Numbered from the stretch's first letter, positions 8,882 to 17,839 are shown. The stretch: DNA of 64,000 nucleotides from Chitinispirillum alkaliphilum (GCA_001045525.1 LDWW01000012.1:59926-123925); one strand, 5' to 3'. Program-made: numbers and translations. The notes: generated by a model from the letters alone, not told the origin.

Positions 8882-10363
8882 TCACCGATCCTCAACCTGA
8901 AGGTACCGCTTCAACGCTGAGCTTCCACCTGATTCACTCCCACTGCCATCCCTGGCTATGGCTGAAACCGTTATCCCATTGAAATCTAACCGCACAAGCC
9001 TTGTTTCCGGAAAAGGCTCAAGAGAAGCTTTCACCAAAACTTTCCCCGAGAATGGTAAATCAGGAAAGGAAAACAGGCCCGGAAGACGGGTTACAGTCTC
9101 AGTCGTTCTGCTTTCTACATAGAAGTTTTTAAAGATCGGGTCCGGTATAATTCTTAAACCGTTCTCAAACTCATAAATCACCCGTACATATAACTGAGAA
9201 CCTGTTCTGATGAAAAGCGTAAACCCTCTGGGGGAGTTTATAACTTCCACACCTTCGGCTGTCCACACTTCAAAGCTAAACGGATCTATCTGTTTAGCGG
9301 AAAAACTCTCACTGTAGGTTCTATCCAGAAAATCTCCTGAAGATACTACAAATTCTCCTGTTTTGGCGTTTTGAACTTTTACCGTGACACCTACACTTGT
9401 CTCCCGGGGGTGAATGCTAAACAAAACCAGATAGTTGATCCCTTTCCTTAACAGCTGATCTGATATGGTTCTGTGCTCCCCAGAGAAATTTGCTGAAAGC
9501 CTGACAATATCAAGGTTTCTGTGCTTTGACAGGTGGTTTTGGATAAGCTGGTGAAGTTCAGATGAAAACGGGTAAGACTGCTCCAGATCTTTTACTTCAG
9601 GAAGAACTGTGATTCTTCCTGAGAGAATGTCTGAATTCTCTAAAGCTGAGATAATATAGGTGGTAAGGGCATTGATATCCCTGGAGGGATTATCCCAAAA
9701 AACAAGCTCAAGTTTTTGAGTCAGAGCCAGCAGTTCAAATTCCTCTCTGTCGAAAATCTCCTCCCGGGTAAACACCTGAAACAGAGAGTAGTGCTGCATA
9801 ACTTCCTGTGTTTTGGAAAGTACGGTTGGGTAAAGCATCCGTAACTGATCGAAATCATTCCGCTCTATCGCCCTTTGACAATGATCAGAGATCAACTGAA
9901 GCTCCCGCATTGCCAAATCTACCCTTTTTCTCAAACGCTCTGCACTGCTCTGCCTGTCGATCCAGACAAAGGAGTAAACTTTTCGATTTCTTTGATCAAT
10001 GTGATAGGCCCACCCCAGATCCTCAACTTCAAGACTCCCGGAACTCACAATCTCTTCTCTGAATTCCTGTATCACAACATCTGCACCCGATGCATCAGAA
10101 CGCAAAAAGGCGTTGTGTTGCTGATATAAGGACAGATTTGAACGAACTGTTGACACCATTGCCCCGATAGCACGCTCCCTTGCTCTTTCCAAACCATCAC
10201 CGACATTATGTTCTTCATACAGCGCAACACCAAATCCTGTGAAGAACTGTTCAGCAGGATGCTCCCTGCTCCTCCCAGCTGAACAAACCCACTGCGGCTT
10301 ATTTCCCGTTACACCAGTTTGCACAACTATGAGCAGTATTAAAACGGGTCTGAAAAATTCCAT
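8882..10363 (-). CDS. Exported LPP20/DUF4384-like protein, partner of the WD40-pseudocaspase
   Basis: This exported protein of about 493 residues has a hydrophobic signal segment at residues 4-20 without a clear lipobox cysteine. Residues about 22-160 resemble the LPP20 fold: a PxWV motif (KPQWV), a GFGVA segment and a long helix that is rich in charged residues. The C-terminal part (about 370-470) resembles DUF4384, with a hydrophobic strand FIRTGSQLYVRVIY, an NFYVES strand and FPDLPFSGKVLVKASLEPFP. DUF4384 proteins are often encoded beside caspase-like proteins, and here the upstream gene is exactly such a protein, 24 bases away. ATG 10363 is preferred over TTG 10369. Function is unknown; a shared envelope role with the neighbour is inferred. 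Confidence 0.65.
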   Translation of the reverse strand: MEFFRPVLILLIVVQTGVTGNKPQWVCSAGRSREHPAEQFFTGFGVALYEEHNVGDGLERARERAIGAMVSTVRSNLSLYQQHNAFLRSDASGADVVIQEFREEIVSSGSLEVEDLGWAYHIDQRNRKVYSFVWIDRQSSAERLRKRVDLAMRELQLISDHCQRAIERNDFDQLRMLYPTVLSKTQEVMQHYSLFQVFTREEIFDREEFELLALTQKLELVFWDNPSRDINALTTYIISALENSDILSGRITVLPEVKDLEQSYPFSSELHQLIQNHLSKHRNLDIVRLSANFSGEHRTISDQLLRKGINYLVLFSIHPRETSVGVTVKVQNAKTGEFVVSSGDFLDRTYSESFSAKQIDPFSFEVWTAEGVEVINSPRGFTLFIRTGSQLYVRVIYEFENGLRIIPDPIFKNFYVESRTTETVTRLPGLFSFPDLPFSGKVLVKASLEPFPETRLVRLDFNGITVSAIARDGSGSESGGSSALKRYLQVEDR

Positions 10364-10387
10364 AAACAAGCGCTCTCACTTTGTAAC

Positions 10388-12460
10388 TCAATTAACAAGC
10401 AGAACCGGAAGCCCGGCCGCAACATAACCTGACATACTCAGGTAGGAAACATTTTCCCCGTTTCTGCAAAGAAGTTTCAGTTTTTCGGCAATGTACACGT
10501 TGAGCATGGGAATAGTTATCGCTCCGGTGCCGGAATAATCTGCACCGCCCTTCATTCCTTCAATAAGTGCTTGTGTAAAAAGCCCTCCCTGCCATTCCTG
10601 TCTGTTTTTTCGGTAATCATTACTGCCGAAACTGGATAAAACCACTACATTTGAATGGTCCCCAATTAATTGATTAAGATACCGGGGGCGTAGTGTTGAA
10701 GCATGAGTATCCATGAAAACTATAACTTCACCTCGTATATTTCCCAACAGCCGAGACAGGTTATTAAAAGAGAGGGCTGTACGCTCAAGGTTGTCCGGTT
10801 CACTTTCCCAGGTTAAAAACCATGCATTTTTTCTGTTATCTGTTATCACACGTCCGGACAGGTAGATGAGAACAACATCATTTGAATCTGCACTCAAGGC
10901 AAGCCAGTCGATCTCAGAGGTTAAACTGCTGCGTGTTACAGAATAGTTTGTTAAAAGCCTTGAATGAACATGAGTGTAAAGACCAAAATTTCTCTGGCTG
11001 TTAATTTCTGAGTGAAATCGTCGGGAATCCCGCTCTGCATATATAAACTCAAGGGAGCGGTTTTTGTAGCTTTCGATTCCCACAGAAAGCGAGAAAAGGC
11101 TTCCCCTGCTGTAACCGTTCCGATTTGTCCTTACATTTCTGTGAAGAGAAACAAAAGAGTCGCTTATTTTTCCGTCTCTGTGTTTAGCTACAATACGAAC
11201 GGAGTTTACCCCGGGGCTGAGAGAAACAAGCAGTGTGCGGTGAAGTTCTGCCCCCGAGGTCTCTGTAGCCATAAATCTTGTGGTCTGCTGAATACCGTTT
11301 ACATAAACCTGAAGATCCAAAAATGGCGCCTCTTTGGAAGAGAATGTTACCATTGCGAGACTGTCTAGGAGAGTGTCACCCTCAGATGGTGAATGAATGA
11401 TAAGGTTTGGCTTTTCCGAAACTGCGCTTTCATGAGAATGACGGTGATGGAAAATCATACGTAATCCGCTACTGTCCACTCTTCCAAATTCACTTTCCAT
11501 TCCGGAAAATATGAGGGTGTTATCAGATAATGTTTTTGCATCGAGCAGTAAACCTGCACCCAGCTGCCTTCTCCTAAACTCTCCGCTTTCCCATTTCCAT
11601 ACAAAAATATTTCCACGTATTTGATCGTCTGCTGAGGTATACACTCCCCTAACCTCTTGACCGGTATTGCTCCATCCAACCAGAACTATTCCATCCCGGG
11701 TGTCATTTTCGGAAAGAGTGAGGGTTGCTTTAACACCTAAATTCTCTGTTTGTACAATTTCTACCTGAGCCGGTTTCTCAAACCCTAAGGCGATATAAGC
11801 CCCGTCGGGAGAAAACCTTACACTGCAGGGTGTCCTGCCGGAGCCTGTGTAAAGAATAGATATAAGAGTTAAGTCCCTGTCATACAGCCGAATGACCCCA
11901 TCTGAGTCTGCTGAGACCAATTTGTTTTGGGAACTGAAATCAAGACTGTATACACTCCCCCCATAACCTCTCAATCTCCCCTTTATCTCTCTGCTCATAA
12001 CATCTATAAGCACTATCCCGCCACTCTTTAGCCCCGCAGCGAGCACTCTGTTTTCTCCACAAAACTTCAGATCCATCACAGAAGCGCCTAAATCTTTCCA
12101 GATGAAGACAACCCCTCCAGACTTAAACGAATAGAGTGATACATAAAAAGATTTCCCGGACAGCTCTGCTTTCCAACCACCAAACGCAAACCAGTTCCCA
12201 CATTCTGAAACCGCAGAGGTAAAAATAGCGCCCGGCTTCTGACTGTCACTGCTGATGAGCTGAATAAATTCCCCATCAACAGACCATAATCTGGCAGTGT
12301 TGTCAAATGAGGTTGTAAGCAAAAAATTACCCTCACGGTCTGATGAAATACTGCTTACCGGCCCTCTGTGGAATTCTACCGTATTGGCATCTGGCGATCT
12401 GTACAGACTAAGTATTGAGAGAATCGATGCTGTGATAAGAGAGTGAAATCCCCTGAACAT
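10388..12460 (-). CDS. Exported WD40-repeat protein with inactive caspase-like (C14) domain
   Basis: From ATG 12460 the product has 690 residues: a signal-like helix (residues 5-18), WD40-type beta-propeller repeats (about 28-290, e.g. LLTTSFDNTARLW and VSADSDGVIRLYD), an Ig-like linker (about 350-440, with PGVNSVRIVAKHRDG) and a C-terminal caspase-like domain (about 453-665). The domain follows caspase order: SVGIESYKNRSLEFIYAERD, a strand before the histidine loop, TALSFNNLSRLL, the cysteine-loop strand VIVFMD, and GLFTQALIEGMKGGAD. The catalytic histidine of SGHG is arginine (SGRV, R537), and the cysteine of DACHSG is replaced (DTHAST, H586), so peptidase activity is not expected. The longer frame from 12547 has no signal peptide at its start. 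It lies just upstream of the LPP20/DUF4384-like gene. Confidence 0.78.
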   Translation of the reverse strand: MFRGFHSLITASILSILSLYRSPDANTVEFHRGPVSSISSDREGNFLLTTSFDNTARLWSVDGEFIQLISSDSQKPGAIFTSAVSECGNWFAFGGWKAELSGKSFYVSLYSFKSGGVVFIWKDLGASVMDLKFCGENRVLAAGLKSGGIVLIDVMSREIKGRLRGYGGSVYSLDFSSQNKLVSADSDGVIRLYDRDLTLISILYTGSGRTPCSVRFSPDGAYIALGFEKPAQVEIVQTENLGVKATLTLSENDTRDGIVLVGWSNTGQEVRGVYTSADDQIRGNIFVWKWESGEFRRRQLGAGLLLDAKTLSDNTLIFSGMESEFGRVDSSGLRMIFHHRHSHESAVSEKPNLIIHSPSEGDTLLDSLAMVTFSSKEAPFLDLQVYVNGIQQTTRFMATETSGAELHRTLLVSLSPGVNSVRIVAKHRDGKISDSFVSLHRNVRTNRNGYSRGSLFSLSVGIESYKNRSLEFIYAERDSRRFHSEINSQRNFGLYTHVHSRLLTNYSVTRSSLTSEIDWLALSADSNDVVLIYLSGRVITDNRKNAWFLTWESEPDNLERTALSFNNLSRLLGNIRGEVIVFMDTHASTLRPRYLNQLIGDHSNVVVLSSFGSNDYRKNRQEWQGGLFTQALIEGMKGGADYSGTGAITIPMLNVYIAEKLKLLCRNGENVSYLSMSGYVAAGLPVLLVN

Positions 12461-12604
12461 AGAACGCCCCGAATCACTGCAAGTTGCTGATTTGCTATGT
12501 AGATAGAAAGGGCAAGAGGCGTGCCATGGTTGGATTGTCAGGGTCATGCAACTGTGTGATACCCCTTTATTCGGTTAAAAATGCGGAGAGAAGATATAAA
12601 GTAC

Positions 12605-12630
12605 ACCTCTCTATCTAAGAGGCTTTTTAT
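12605..12630 (+). terminator. Weak terminator-like hairpin in the 12461-12734 intergenic region
   Basis: CCTCT and AGAGG pair across a seven-base loop and are followed by CTTTTTAT on the plus strand. No plus-strand gene ends just before it, so it may be an attenuator or chance. The rest of the divergent region between the pseudocaspase gene and the first DUF2914 gene is AT-rich and shows no clear promoter match. Confidence 0.3.
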
Positions 12631-12734
12631 ACATTGAGAAAACTACTTGTTTTTTTTAATGTTGAAAATTTACCATGATATTAGAAAACACAACAAAAAA
12701 GTGATTACCTAACATAAAACCATAAGGAGATTTG

Positions 12735-13712
12735 ATGAAAATTCAAAATGTCATCAGTACTTTGGCTCTTACAACTTCACTGATTTTTGCTGCCAGTCCC
12801 TCCCCTCCTGCACCAGAAATGTCTGAAAATGAAGTAAAAACAGAAGAAGTTGCAGTCACAGAAGAATCTGCAGAAAGTGCTAAAACAGAAGAAGTCGCAG
12901 TCACAGAAGAATCTGCAGAAAATGTGGAAACTGAAGAAGTTGCAGTCACAGAAGAAGCTGCAGAAAGTGCTAAAACTGAAGAAGTTGCAACCATAGAAGA
13001 ATCTGCTGAAAGTGCGGAAACAGAAGAAGTTGCAGTCACAGAAGAAGCTGCAGAAAGTGCGGAAACTGAAGAAGTTGCAACCACAGAAGAATCTGCAGAA
13101 AGTGCGGAAACTGAAGAAGTTGCAACCACAGAAGAATCTGCAGAAAATGTGGAAACTGAAGAAGTTGCAACCACAGAAGAATCTGCAGAAAATGTGGAAA
13201 CTGAAGAAGTTGCAGTCACAGAAGAATATGCAGAAAGTGTGGAAACTGAAGAAGTTGCAATCACAGAAGAATCTGCTGAAGAGATGGAAAAATCAACTCA
13301 GAGTCAGCCTGAAATCATTCCCGCTTCACTTTCATTAAAAAATACTGAAACGAATCCGACCCCAAGTAATTCTGAAGAGAGCTTCTCTAACATAAAAGTA
13401 TCCCGAATCGCCATAGCGCCGGTCATCGAAAACAGGGAACCCCAAAATGCAGGTGAAAACTTTCCCGTCGACATCCAGAACCTGTATTGTTTCACACATG
13501 TGGTTGGTGCTGAGGATTCAACTGAGGTTATTCACAGATGGTACTACATAGACGAACTTCGGTCTGTTGTAACCCTGCCTGTTAATTCAACCAGTTGGCG
13601 TACGTTCAGCTTAGTGCAGATCGAACCGGAGCAAATCGGTTCATGGCGTGTAGATGTAATCCAAGGAGAGATTGAAAACGTTATTAAAACCGTTAAATTT
13701 GAAATAGAATAA
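12735..13712 (+). CDS. Exported DUF2914 protein with ten acidic 15-residue repeats
   Basis: This secreted protein of about 325 residues starts at ATG 12735, five bases after AAGGAG AT; the TTG directly before it is not needed. It has a signal peptide (about residues 1-21), ten tandem repeats of the type TEEVAVTEESAESAK (about residues 36-185), a linker rich in Ser, Pro and Asn, and a C-terminal DUF2914 domain (about 220-325). The domain shows the family pattern IENREPQN, LYCFTHVVGA, the tryptophan in HRWYY and SWRTFSL, and GSWRVDV. DUF2914 domains have no known enzymatic role. The repeat arm is highly acidic and could act as a spacer or bind cations. The downstream gene is a paralogue without the repeats. 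Confidence 0.82.
   Translation: MKIQNVISTLALTTSLIFAASPSPPAPEMSENEVKTEEVAVTEESAESAKTEEVAVTEESAENVETEEVAVTEEAAESAKTEEVATIEESAESAETEEVAVTEEAAESAETEEVATTEESAESAETEEVATTEESAENVETEEVATTEESAENVETEEVAVTEEYAESVETEEVAITEESAEEMEKSTQSQPEIIPASLSLKNTETNPTPSNSEESFSNIKVSRIAIAPVIENREPQNAGENFPVDIQNLYCFTHVVGAEDSTEVIHRWYYIDELRSVVTLPVNSTSWRTFSLVQIEPEQIGSWRVDVIQGEIENVIKTVKFEIE
12840..13289 (+). repeat. Ten in-frame 45-base tandem repeats
   Basis: Ten consecutive 45-base units encode TEEVA(V/T/I)(T/I)EE(S/A/Y)AE followed by SAK, SAE, NVE, SVE or EME. Units 7 and 8 encode the same peptide, suggesting recent unit duplication; the last two units are the most divergent. Because the unit length is a multiple of three, gain or loss of copies would keep the reading frame, so copy number may vary between strains. 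The reverse strand is open by reading through the repeat and is not a gene. Confidence 0.95.
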
Positions 13713-13724
13713 TTATAATCCCAA

Positions 13725-13744
13725 GGGGCTTTTTTTAAAGCCTC
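13725..13744 (+). terminator. Hairpin after the repeat-bearing DUF2914 gene
   Basis: GGGGCTTT pairs with AAAGCCTC (one G-U pair) around a loop of T residues, followed by TACCCTTTTTG. It lies 13 bases after the stop and could partly terminate transcription before the second DUF2914 gene. Confidence 0.5.
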
Positions 13745-13833
13745 TACCCTTTTTGTCGAGCTGTATTTTATATTGTAAGGTATATCATTAATTGGTTTCA
13801 CCATAATCCATACACACACAAAAAGGAGATTTG

Positions 13834-14268
13834 ATGAAAATACAAGTCATCATCACCACTTTGGCACTCACTTCTTCCCTGATTTTTGTCGCCAGTCCAA
13901 AAATCGCTGCCAGTGAACAGGAAACAGTACAGGAGAAATCTTCAATTGTGGAAGTGTCCCGAATCGCAATAGCACCTGTTATTGAAAACCGGGAACCTCA
14001 AAATGCCTCTGACAAATTTTCCGCCGATATTGGAAATCTGTACTGTTTTACCCATGTAGTCGGAGCAGAGACTCCAACTCACGTTGTGCACAAATGGTAT
14101 TACAATGATGAACTCAGATCAGCTATAACTCTTGCCGTTAATTCGATCAGCTGGCGTACATTCAGCTTAATACCAATCAGCCCAGAACAAACTGGCTCGT
14201 GGCGTGTGGATATCGTTCATGGAGAAAGTGAAGAAATTATTAAAACTGCAGAGTTTGAAATCGAATAA
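13834..14268 (+). CDS. Exported DUF2914 protein (short paralogue)
   Basis: This secreted protein of 144 residues consists of a signal peptide (about residues 1-27) and one DUF2914 domain (about 38-144). The domain is very similar to that of the preceding gene: both have SRIAIAPVIENREPQNA, LYCFTHVVGAE, WYY.DELRS and SWRTFSL. The ribosome binding site and the first codons (AAGGAGATTTG-ATG-AAA-AT) are also the same as in the upstream gene, so the pair arose by tandem duplication. The acidic repeat arm is missing here. The function of DUF2914 is unknown. Confidence 0.82.
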   Translation: MKIQVIITTLALTSSLIFVASPKIAASEQETVQEKSSIVEVSRIAIAPVIENREPQNASDKFSADIGNLYCFTHVVGAETPTHVVHKWYYNDELRSAITLAVNSISWRTFSLIPISPEQTGSWRVDIVHGESEEIIKTAEFEIE

Positions 14269-14276
14269 CATCCTTA

Positions 14277-14300
14277 AGAGAGGGGACCAAAACCCTCTCT
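14277..14300. terminator. Hairpin between convergent genes
   Basis: AGAGAGGG pairs with CCCTCTCT around an eight-base loop, in the 59-base space between the stops of the short DUF2914 gene (+) and the UshA-like gene (-). No long T-run follows on either strand, so it may act as a modest bidirectional terminator. Confidence 0.5.
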
Positions 14301-14327
14301 CTTACTCTTCACCTGATTATCTCTCTT

Positions 14328-16619
14328 CTAACCTTCTGATTCTACAAGCATATAGAAATATTCCAACAACTCTTTTTCACTTCGCAGTGGAATGATATGT
14401 TTGTTGTTGATAACAAGAGTAACCGGGTGTGAGAAATTAAAGCATGAGGTTCTGCTGATAAAATTTCTTAGAAACTCACCCCTGCGCTCAAAATGTTTTT
14501 TGAAATCATTTTGTTCTATGCCTAATGAGTCAATTAAGTGTACCCAGTCAAGTGAGTCCGGTTTATCTGCAAACTTAGATAAATAATCACAGAATTTGTG
14601 GGGATAATGGTCCGAAAGGATCAGCCATCGTGCAGCTTCTTCCCAAATCTCCTGTTCATAATCAGATAATTCATTTTTTTCCGAAGGGGCAATAATGATC
14701 GGTCTTACAGTGATCTGTTCCAATGGGAAACTGGCCCCTTTAATTGTGTTCAGCACATTGTTTAAATTGGGCATAGCGGGATCGAGAAAAAGTTTCACAT
14801 TTTGACCAGTTGTATTTTCTCTGCCGAGCAGGTAGTTAGTGATAATTACCCCATCATTGAGAAAGAATGATCCATCTTTCTCATAAAAATCGCCTGCCAC
14901 AGAGGGAAAATTATAGGCGTTTTTTATGGCCGAATCAAAAATAAAGAACGGCAGAGCGTTTGGCTTATAGCGGTGTAACAGATCCAGCCCAGCTTGTGAA
15001 CCCATTTCTATAAGCTCTGTTTCTGCCGAAGGAAAAAGGTTGATTAGCTTTCTTATAAGATTGTCTTCCGGATTAGAATAAGAAGTGTCGGCGACAACTA
15101 CACGTATCGAAAAAGAAACATCCTGGCGGAACTCACAGATCCCCCCCTTTTTCTCATCAGGTACACACTTCCCCAGCAAACCCGGATTCACGCAATCCAT
15201 ATCAGTGAAGCATTCCGGGACAAATTGGCACAGCTGATTTATCTGTACATTGTTCCGGCATTCGTGTACCAGAAGATTTTCAGATGTTATCATTCCGCCA
15301 AAATAGTTGTTATTGATAAACAATGTGGGTGATGCATTTATCTGGAGACGCATTGAACGGAGAAAGTGTGCCCGCAAACTTCTATCCCCATGCTCTTCTT
15401 TCCATTGGTTTATCTTGTTAACATCCATGTTTAAGCTTGAAATCAGCTGTCTTGTGGTGGCAAAGGAAGCTGACCTTTGGTGAAGAAACTGAGGGAAAAG
15501 ATGTGGATAAAGCTCTCTAACCCCAAGCCATAACATCTGATCTTCAATCTCCATCTCACCATTAAGCGCTCTTAACGTCAAATCCTCTTCAACTGAGCCT
15601 ACAAACCATATATTCCAGTTTTCAACCCCTGTTTTCATTTGGAAATTCATAAATTCGTACAGTGCATCAATTCCAAACTGACACATACTCATGAGGTAGA
15701 GATCATAAACCGTTTGAGCATCCTGCAGTGAGATTTCATCCAGCATTGAAGCCACACCGCTATGAGCTTTCATACCTGCAGATACCGGTATCCAGCGACT
15801 ATATAAAGGAATAAGCCCTTTTTCTGAATTTTCTAACTTTAACATTGAGAGAGATTTCCCCTGAAAGGAGAACTGAATCACAGAGGTATTGTTTATGCCA
15901 TAAGATGGCTGGGTTGAGGATTTCCGATGGCCATTACCAATTATTAATGTGTTTGGGAAATTTTCAATCAAATCCTCAACACTCTCTTCACCCAAATGTG
16001 ATAAAATTATCTGGTAATCGGATTCTTTGTGCATCTGATCCCATATGAGGGAAATGGAAGAGATGGGATCCATAATGGTGATTGATTTATCGGTCGAAAA
16101 AAGCTCTTCTGCAGTTGTTACAGCAGTTATTCCAAACGTGATTCCCCCTTTTTCAACTATTCTGTAAGGCTTTGCAAGGTAAGAGCCGTCTTCAAGAAAG
16201 GAATTTGCGCTGAGCAGCGGAACCCCTGCTTTTTGAGCTTGTGATATAAGCCATTTTCCTCCATACTGCAGGTCATCATCCCCGATTGCTACAGCATCAT
16301 AGCCAATCTGACCCATTGCCCTTATGGTTTTGATTGTTCGTATGGAATCGTTTTTCCGCCCCTCTGTATACAAATCGTACATAGAGCCAGCTGAGAATCC
16401 CCCTGCATCAAGGAGCAGCATCTGCTGTTTATCAGCGAGTTCCTGCAGCAGGAATGCTCTTTGTGCTATTCCTCCCCCGGGAGAATCGTGACATTCACAG
16501 GGGTAGAGCATTGCATGGGTTTCTCCGGTGAGTATAACCATAAGCTCCTGGCCTTGTAATGGTATGACTTTTATCGCAATTAAGCCAAGAATCAGTATGA
16601 TCTTACACCGGATTACCAT
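14328..16619 (-). CDS. Exported UshA-like metallophosphoesterase-fold protein fused to thioredoxin-like domains
   Basis: From ATG 16619 this protein has about 763 residues with a signal peptide (about 1-24). Residues about 27-270 resemble the UshA/5'-nucleotidase phosphoesterase fold: TGETHAMLYPCECH, then GGGIAQRAFLL, DAGGF, GDDDLQYG, ILSHLGEE and GNGHRKS. Several usual metal ligands are changed (ND-x-H, GD and GNH motifs read GETH, GG and GDD), so hydrolase activity is doubtful. A DsbA/thioredoxin-like part follows, with cis-proline segment INASPTLFINN, then a cysteine-rich linker (ECFTDMDC to GGIC) and a second thioredoxin-like part with NALPFFIFD. Two N-terminal cysteines (about 41 and 43) and the linker cysteines suggest a redox or metal role in the periplasm. 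The longer frame from 16703 overlaps the upstream permease gene. Confidence 0.7.
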   Translation of the reverse strand: MVIRCKIILILGLIAIKVIPLQGQELMVILTGETHAMLYPCECHDSPGGGIAQRAFLLQELADKQQMLLLDAGGFSAGSMYDLYTEGRKNDSIRTIKTIRAMGQIGYDAVAIGDDDLQYGGKWLISQAQKAGVPLLSANSFLEDGSYLAKPYRIVEKGGITFGITAVTTAEELFSTDKSITIMDPISSISLIWDQMHKESDYQIILSHLGEESVEDLIENFPNTLIIGNGHRKSSTQPSYGINNTSVIQFSFQGKSLSMLKLENSEKGLIPLYSRWIPVSAGMKAHSGVASMLDEISLQDAQTVYDLYLMSMCQFGIDALYEFMNFQMKTGVENWNIWFVGSVEEDLTLRALNGEMEIEDQMLWLGVRELYPHLFPQFLHQRSASFATTRQLISSLNMDVNKINQWKEEHGDRSLRAHFLRSMRLQINASPTLFINNNYFGGMITSENLLVHECRNNVQINQLCQFVPECFTDMDCVNPGLLGKCVPDEKKGGICEFRQDVSFSIRVVVADTSYSNPEDNLIRKLINLFPSAETELIEMGSQAGLDLLHRYKPNALPFFIFDSAIKNAYNFPSVAGDFYEKDGSFFLNDGVIITNYLLGRENTTGQNVKLFLDPAMPNLNNVLNTIKGASFPLEQITVRPIIIAPSEKNELSDYEQEIWEEAARWLILSDHYPHKFCDYLSKFADKPDSLDWVHLIDSLGIEQNDFKKHFERRGEFLRNFISRTSCFNFSHPVTLVINNKHIIPLRSEKELLEYFYMLVESEG

Positions 16620-16626
16620 AGGGTAA

Positions 16627-17793
16627 TTATGAGGTGGGTAATTTTTCCTGCTCATTATTCTCTTTGTTTTCAGGTTGTTGCTCTGTATCAGGATCGTCCT
16701 CAACTATTCCATTTCTTGAGAGTATTATGGCCACTTTTTTTGTTTGGGGAAAATGGGAGAGGATAATCATTGCAATAGAGGTGATCGGAACACAAAATAA
16801 CATTCCGGGTGCTCCCCATATACGCCCCCACAATGCGAGAGAGAGCAAAATTACGAGGGGGCTTAAATTCAGACGATCACCCATGAACCGCGGCTCAAGA
16901 AAACTGCCAATAAACTGCTGAACAGATGTAACACCAATTATCAAAACGAAAAATGGGGTCAGAGTCTCAAATTGCATAAGAGCCAACAGTGAAGGGAAAA
17001 TCGTGGCAATTATTGAACCCACAGTAGGAATGTAATTAAGTAAAAAGATGGTAAAGGCCCAGAAACTGGCAAAATCAAGACCTACCATCAGGAAAATCAA
17101 ATAGCTGAAAACTCCGGTAGTCATACTTGCCAGTGTCTTAATCCCTACATATAACCTGATATCTGCATCTATTCGCTGAATAAGTTTTTTAAACTCAGTT
17201 TGCTTTTTTGGGTTTTTGACCAAAGCGAGGAATTTGGGGGTAAAACTTCTCTGCTCCAGAAAAAGGAAAAGCACATAAATTATTACTATTCCGCCCCTTC
17301 CAAGAAAACCGGTTATCTCCCTTGCTACAACCGGAGCCAAAGAACTCAGATTGACATCTCTTATCAGTCTGCGCAGAGTCATAGGTTCATCAAGTGGAAT
17401 GGTGGAAAATATCCGCTCAACTACCCCTTCCAGGTTTCGCTGATAAACCGGAGCCATATTCACAAGCTCCGCAATGTTGGAAGATATCAGATTCACAACA
17501 AAATAGACAAACCCGGCAATCGTGAATAAAGCTGCTATGAAAGCAAGCGGGTAGGGAACTTTTATTTTTTTTCCCAGAGGTAACTGTTCAAAAACCTTTG
17601 AGAGAACATTTATCAGATACCAGATGAAAACTGCGAGAAAAAGTGGTATGAGCAGACTCTTACCGGCAACTAACAAAAACATAAGCCCGGTTGCCAGCAA
17701 AAGCCAAAAAAAAGATCTGTAACTGCTTCTTCTATCAATTTTGGTGGAGAGATTTTTTAAGATCTCGGTATCCTTCTGATCGAACTGTGGCAT
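16627..17793 (-). CDS. AI-2E family transporter
   Basis: This is a complete polytopic permease of the AI-2E/PerM family, 388 residues. It has two N-terminal hydrophobic helices (about residues 28-70), one at 85-108, a soluble loop with the LRRLIRDVNL segment, and a C-terminal group of helices containing the conserved NYIPTVGSIIATI and FLEPRFMGDRLNLSPLVILL motifs. The C-terminal tail is acidic and glutamine-rich (about residues 368-388). It is a paralogue of the partial gene at the left edge. Substrate is unknown. The UshA-like gene starts eight bases after its stop and the histidine kinase gene lies 46 bases upstream, so the three may share a transcript. Confidence 0.9.
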   Translation of the reverse strand: MPQFDQKDTEILKNLSTKIDRRSSYRSFFWLLLATGLMFLLVAGKSLLIPLFLAVFIWYLINVLSKVFEQLPLGKKIKVPYPLAFIAALFTIAGFVYFVVNLISSNIAELVNMAPVYQRNLEGVVERIFSTIPLDEPMTLRRLIRDVNLSSLAPVVAREITGFLGRGGIVIIYVLFLFLEQRSFTPKFLALVKNPKKQTEFKKLIQRIDADIRLYVGIKTLASMTTGVFSYLIFLMVGLDFASFWAFTIFLLNYIPTVGSIIATIFPSLLALMQFETLTPFFVLIIGVTSVQQFIGSFLEPRFMGDRLNLSPLVILLSLALWGRIWGAPGMLFCVPITSIAMIILSHFPQTKKVAIILSRNGIVEDDPDTEQQPENKENNEQEKLPTS

Positions 17794-17839
17794 GAGAGAT
17801 TCCTGGAAGAATGTGCAGTAATCTAAAACTTGTGATTAG

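Noticed and set aside
12743..13264. Long open frame on the minus strand opposite the acidic repeats (SSVVATSSVS-type protein)
   Set aside because: It arises from the 45-base repeat of the plus-strand gene, has no start context and mirrors the repeat codons.
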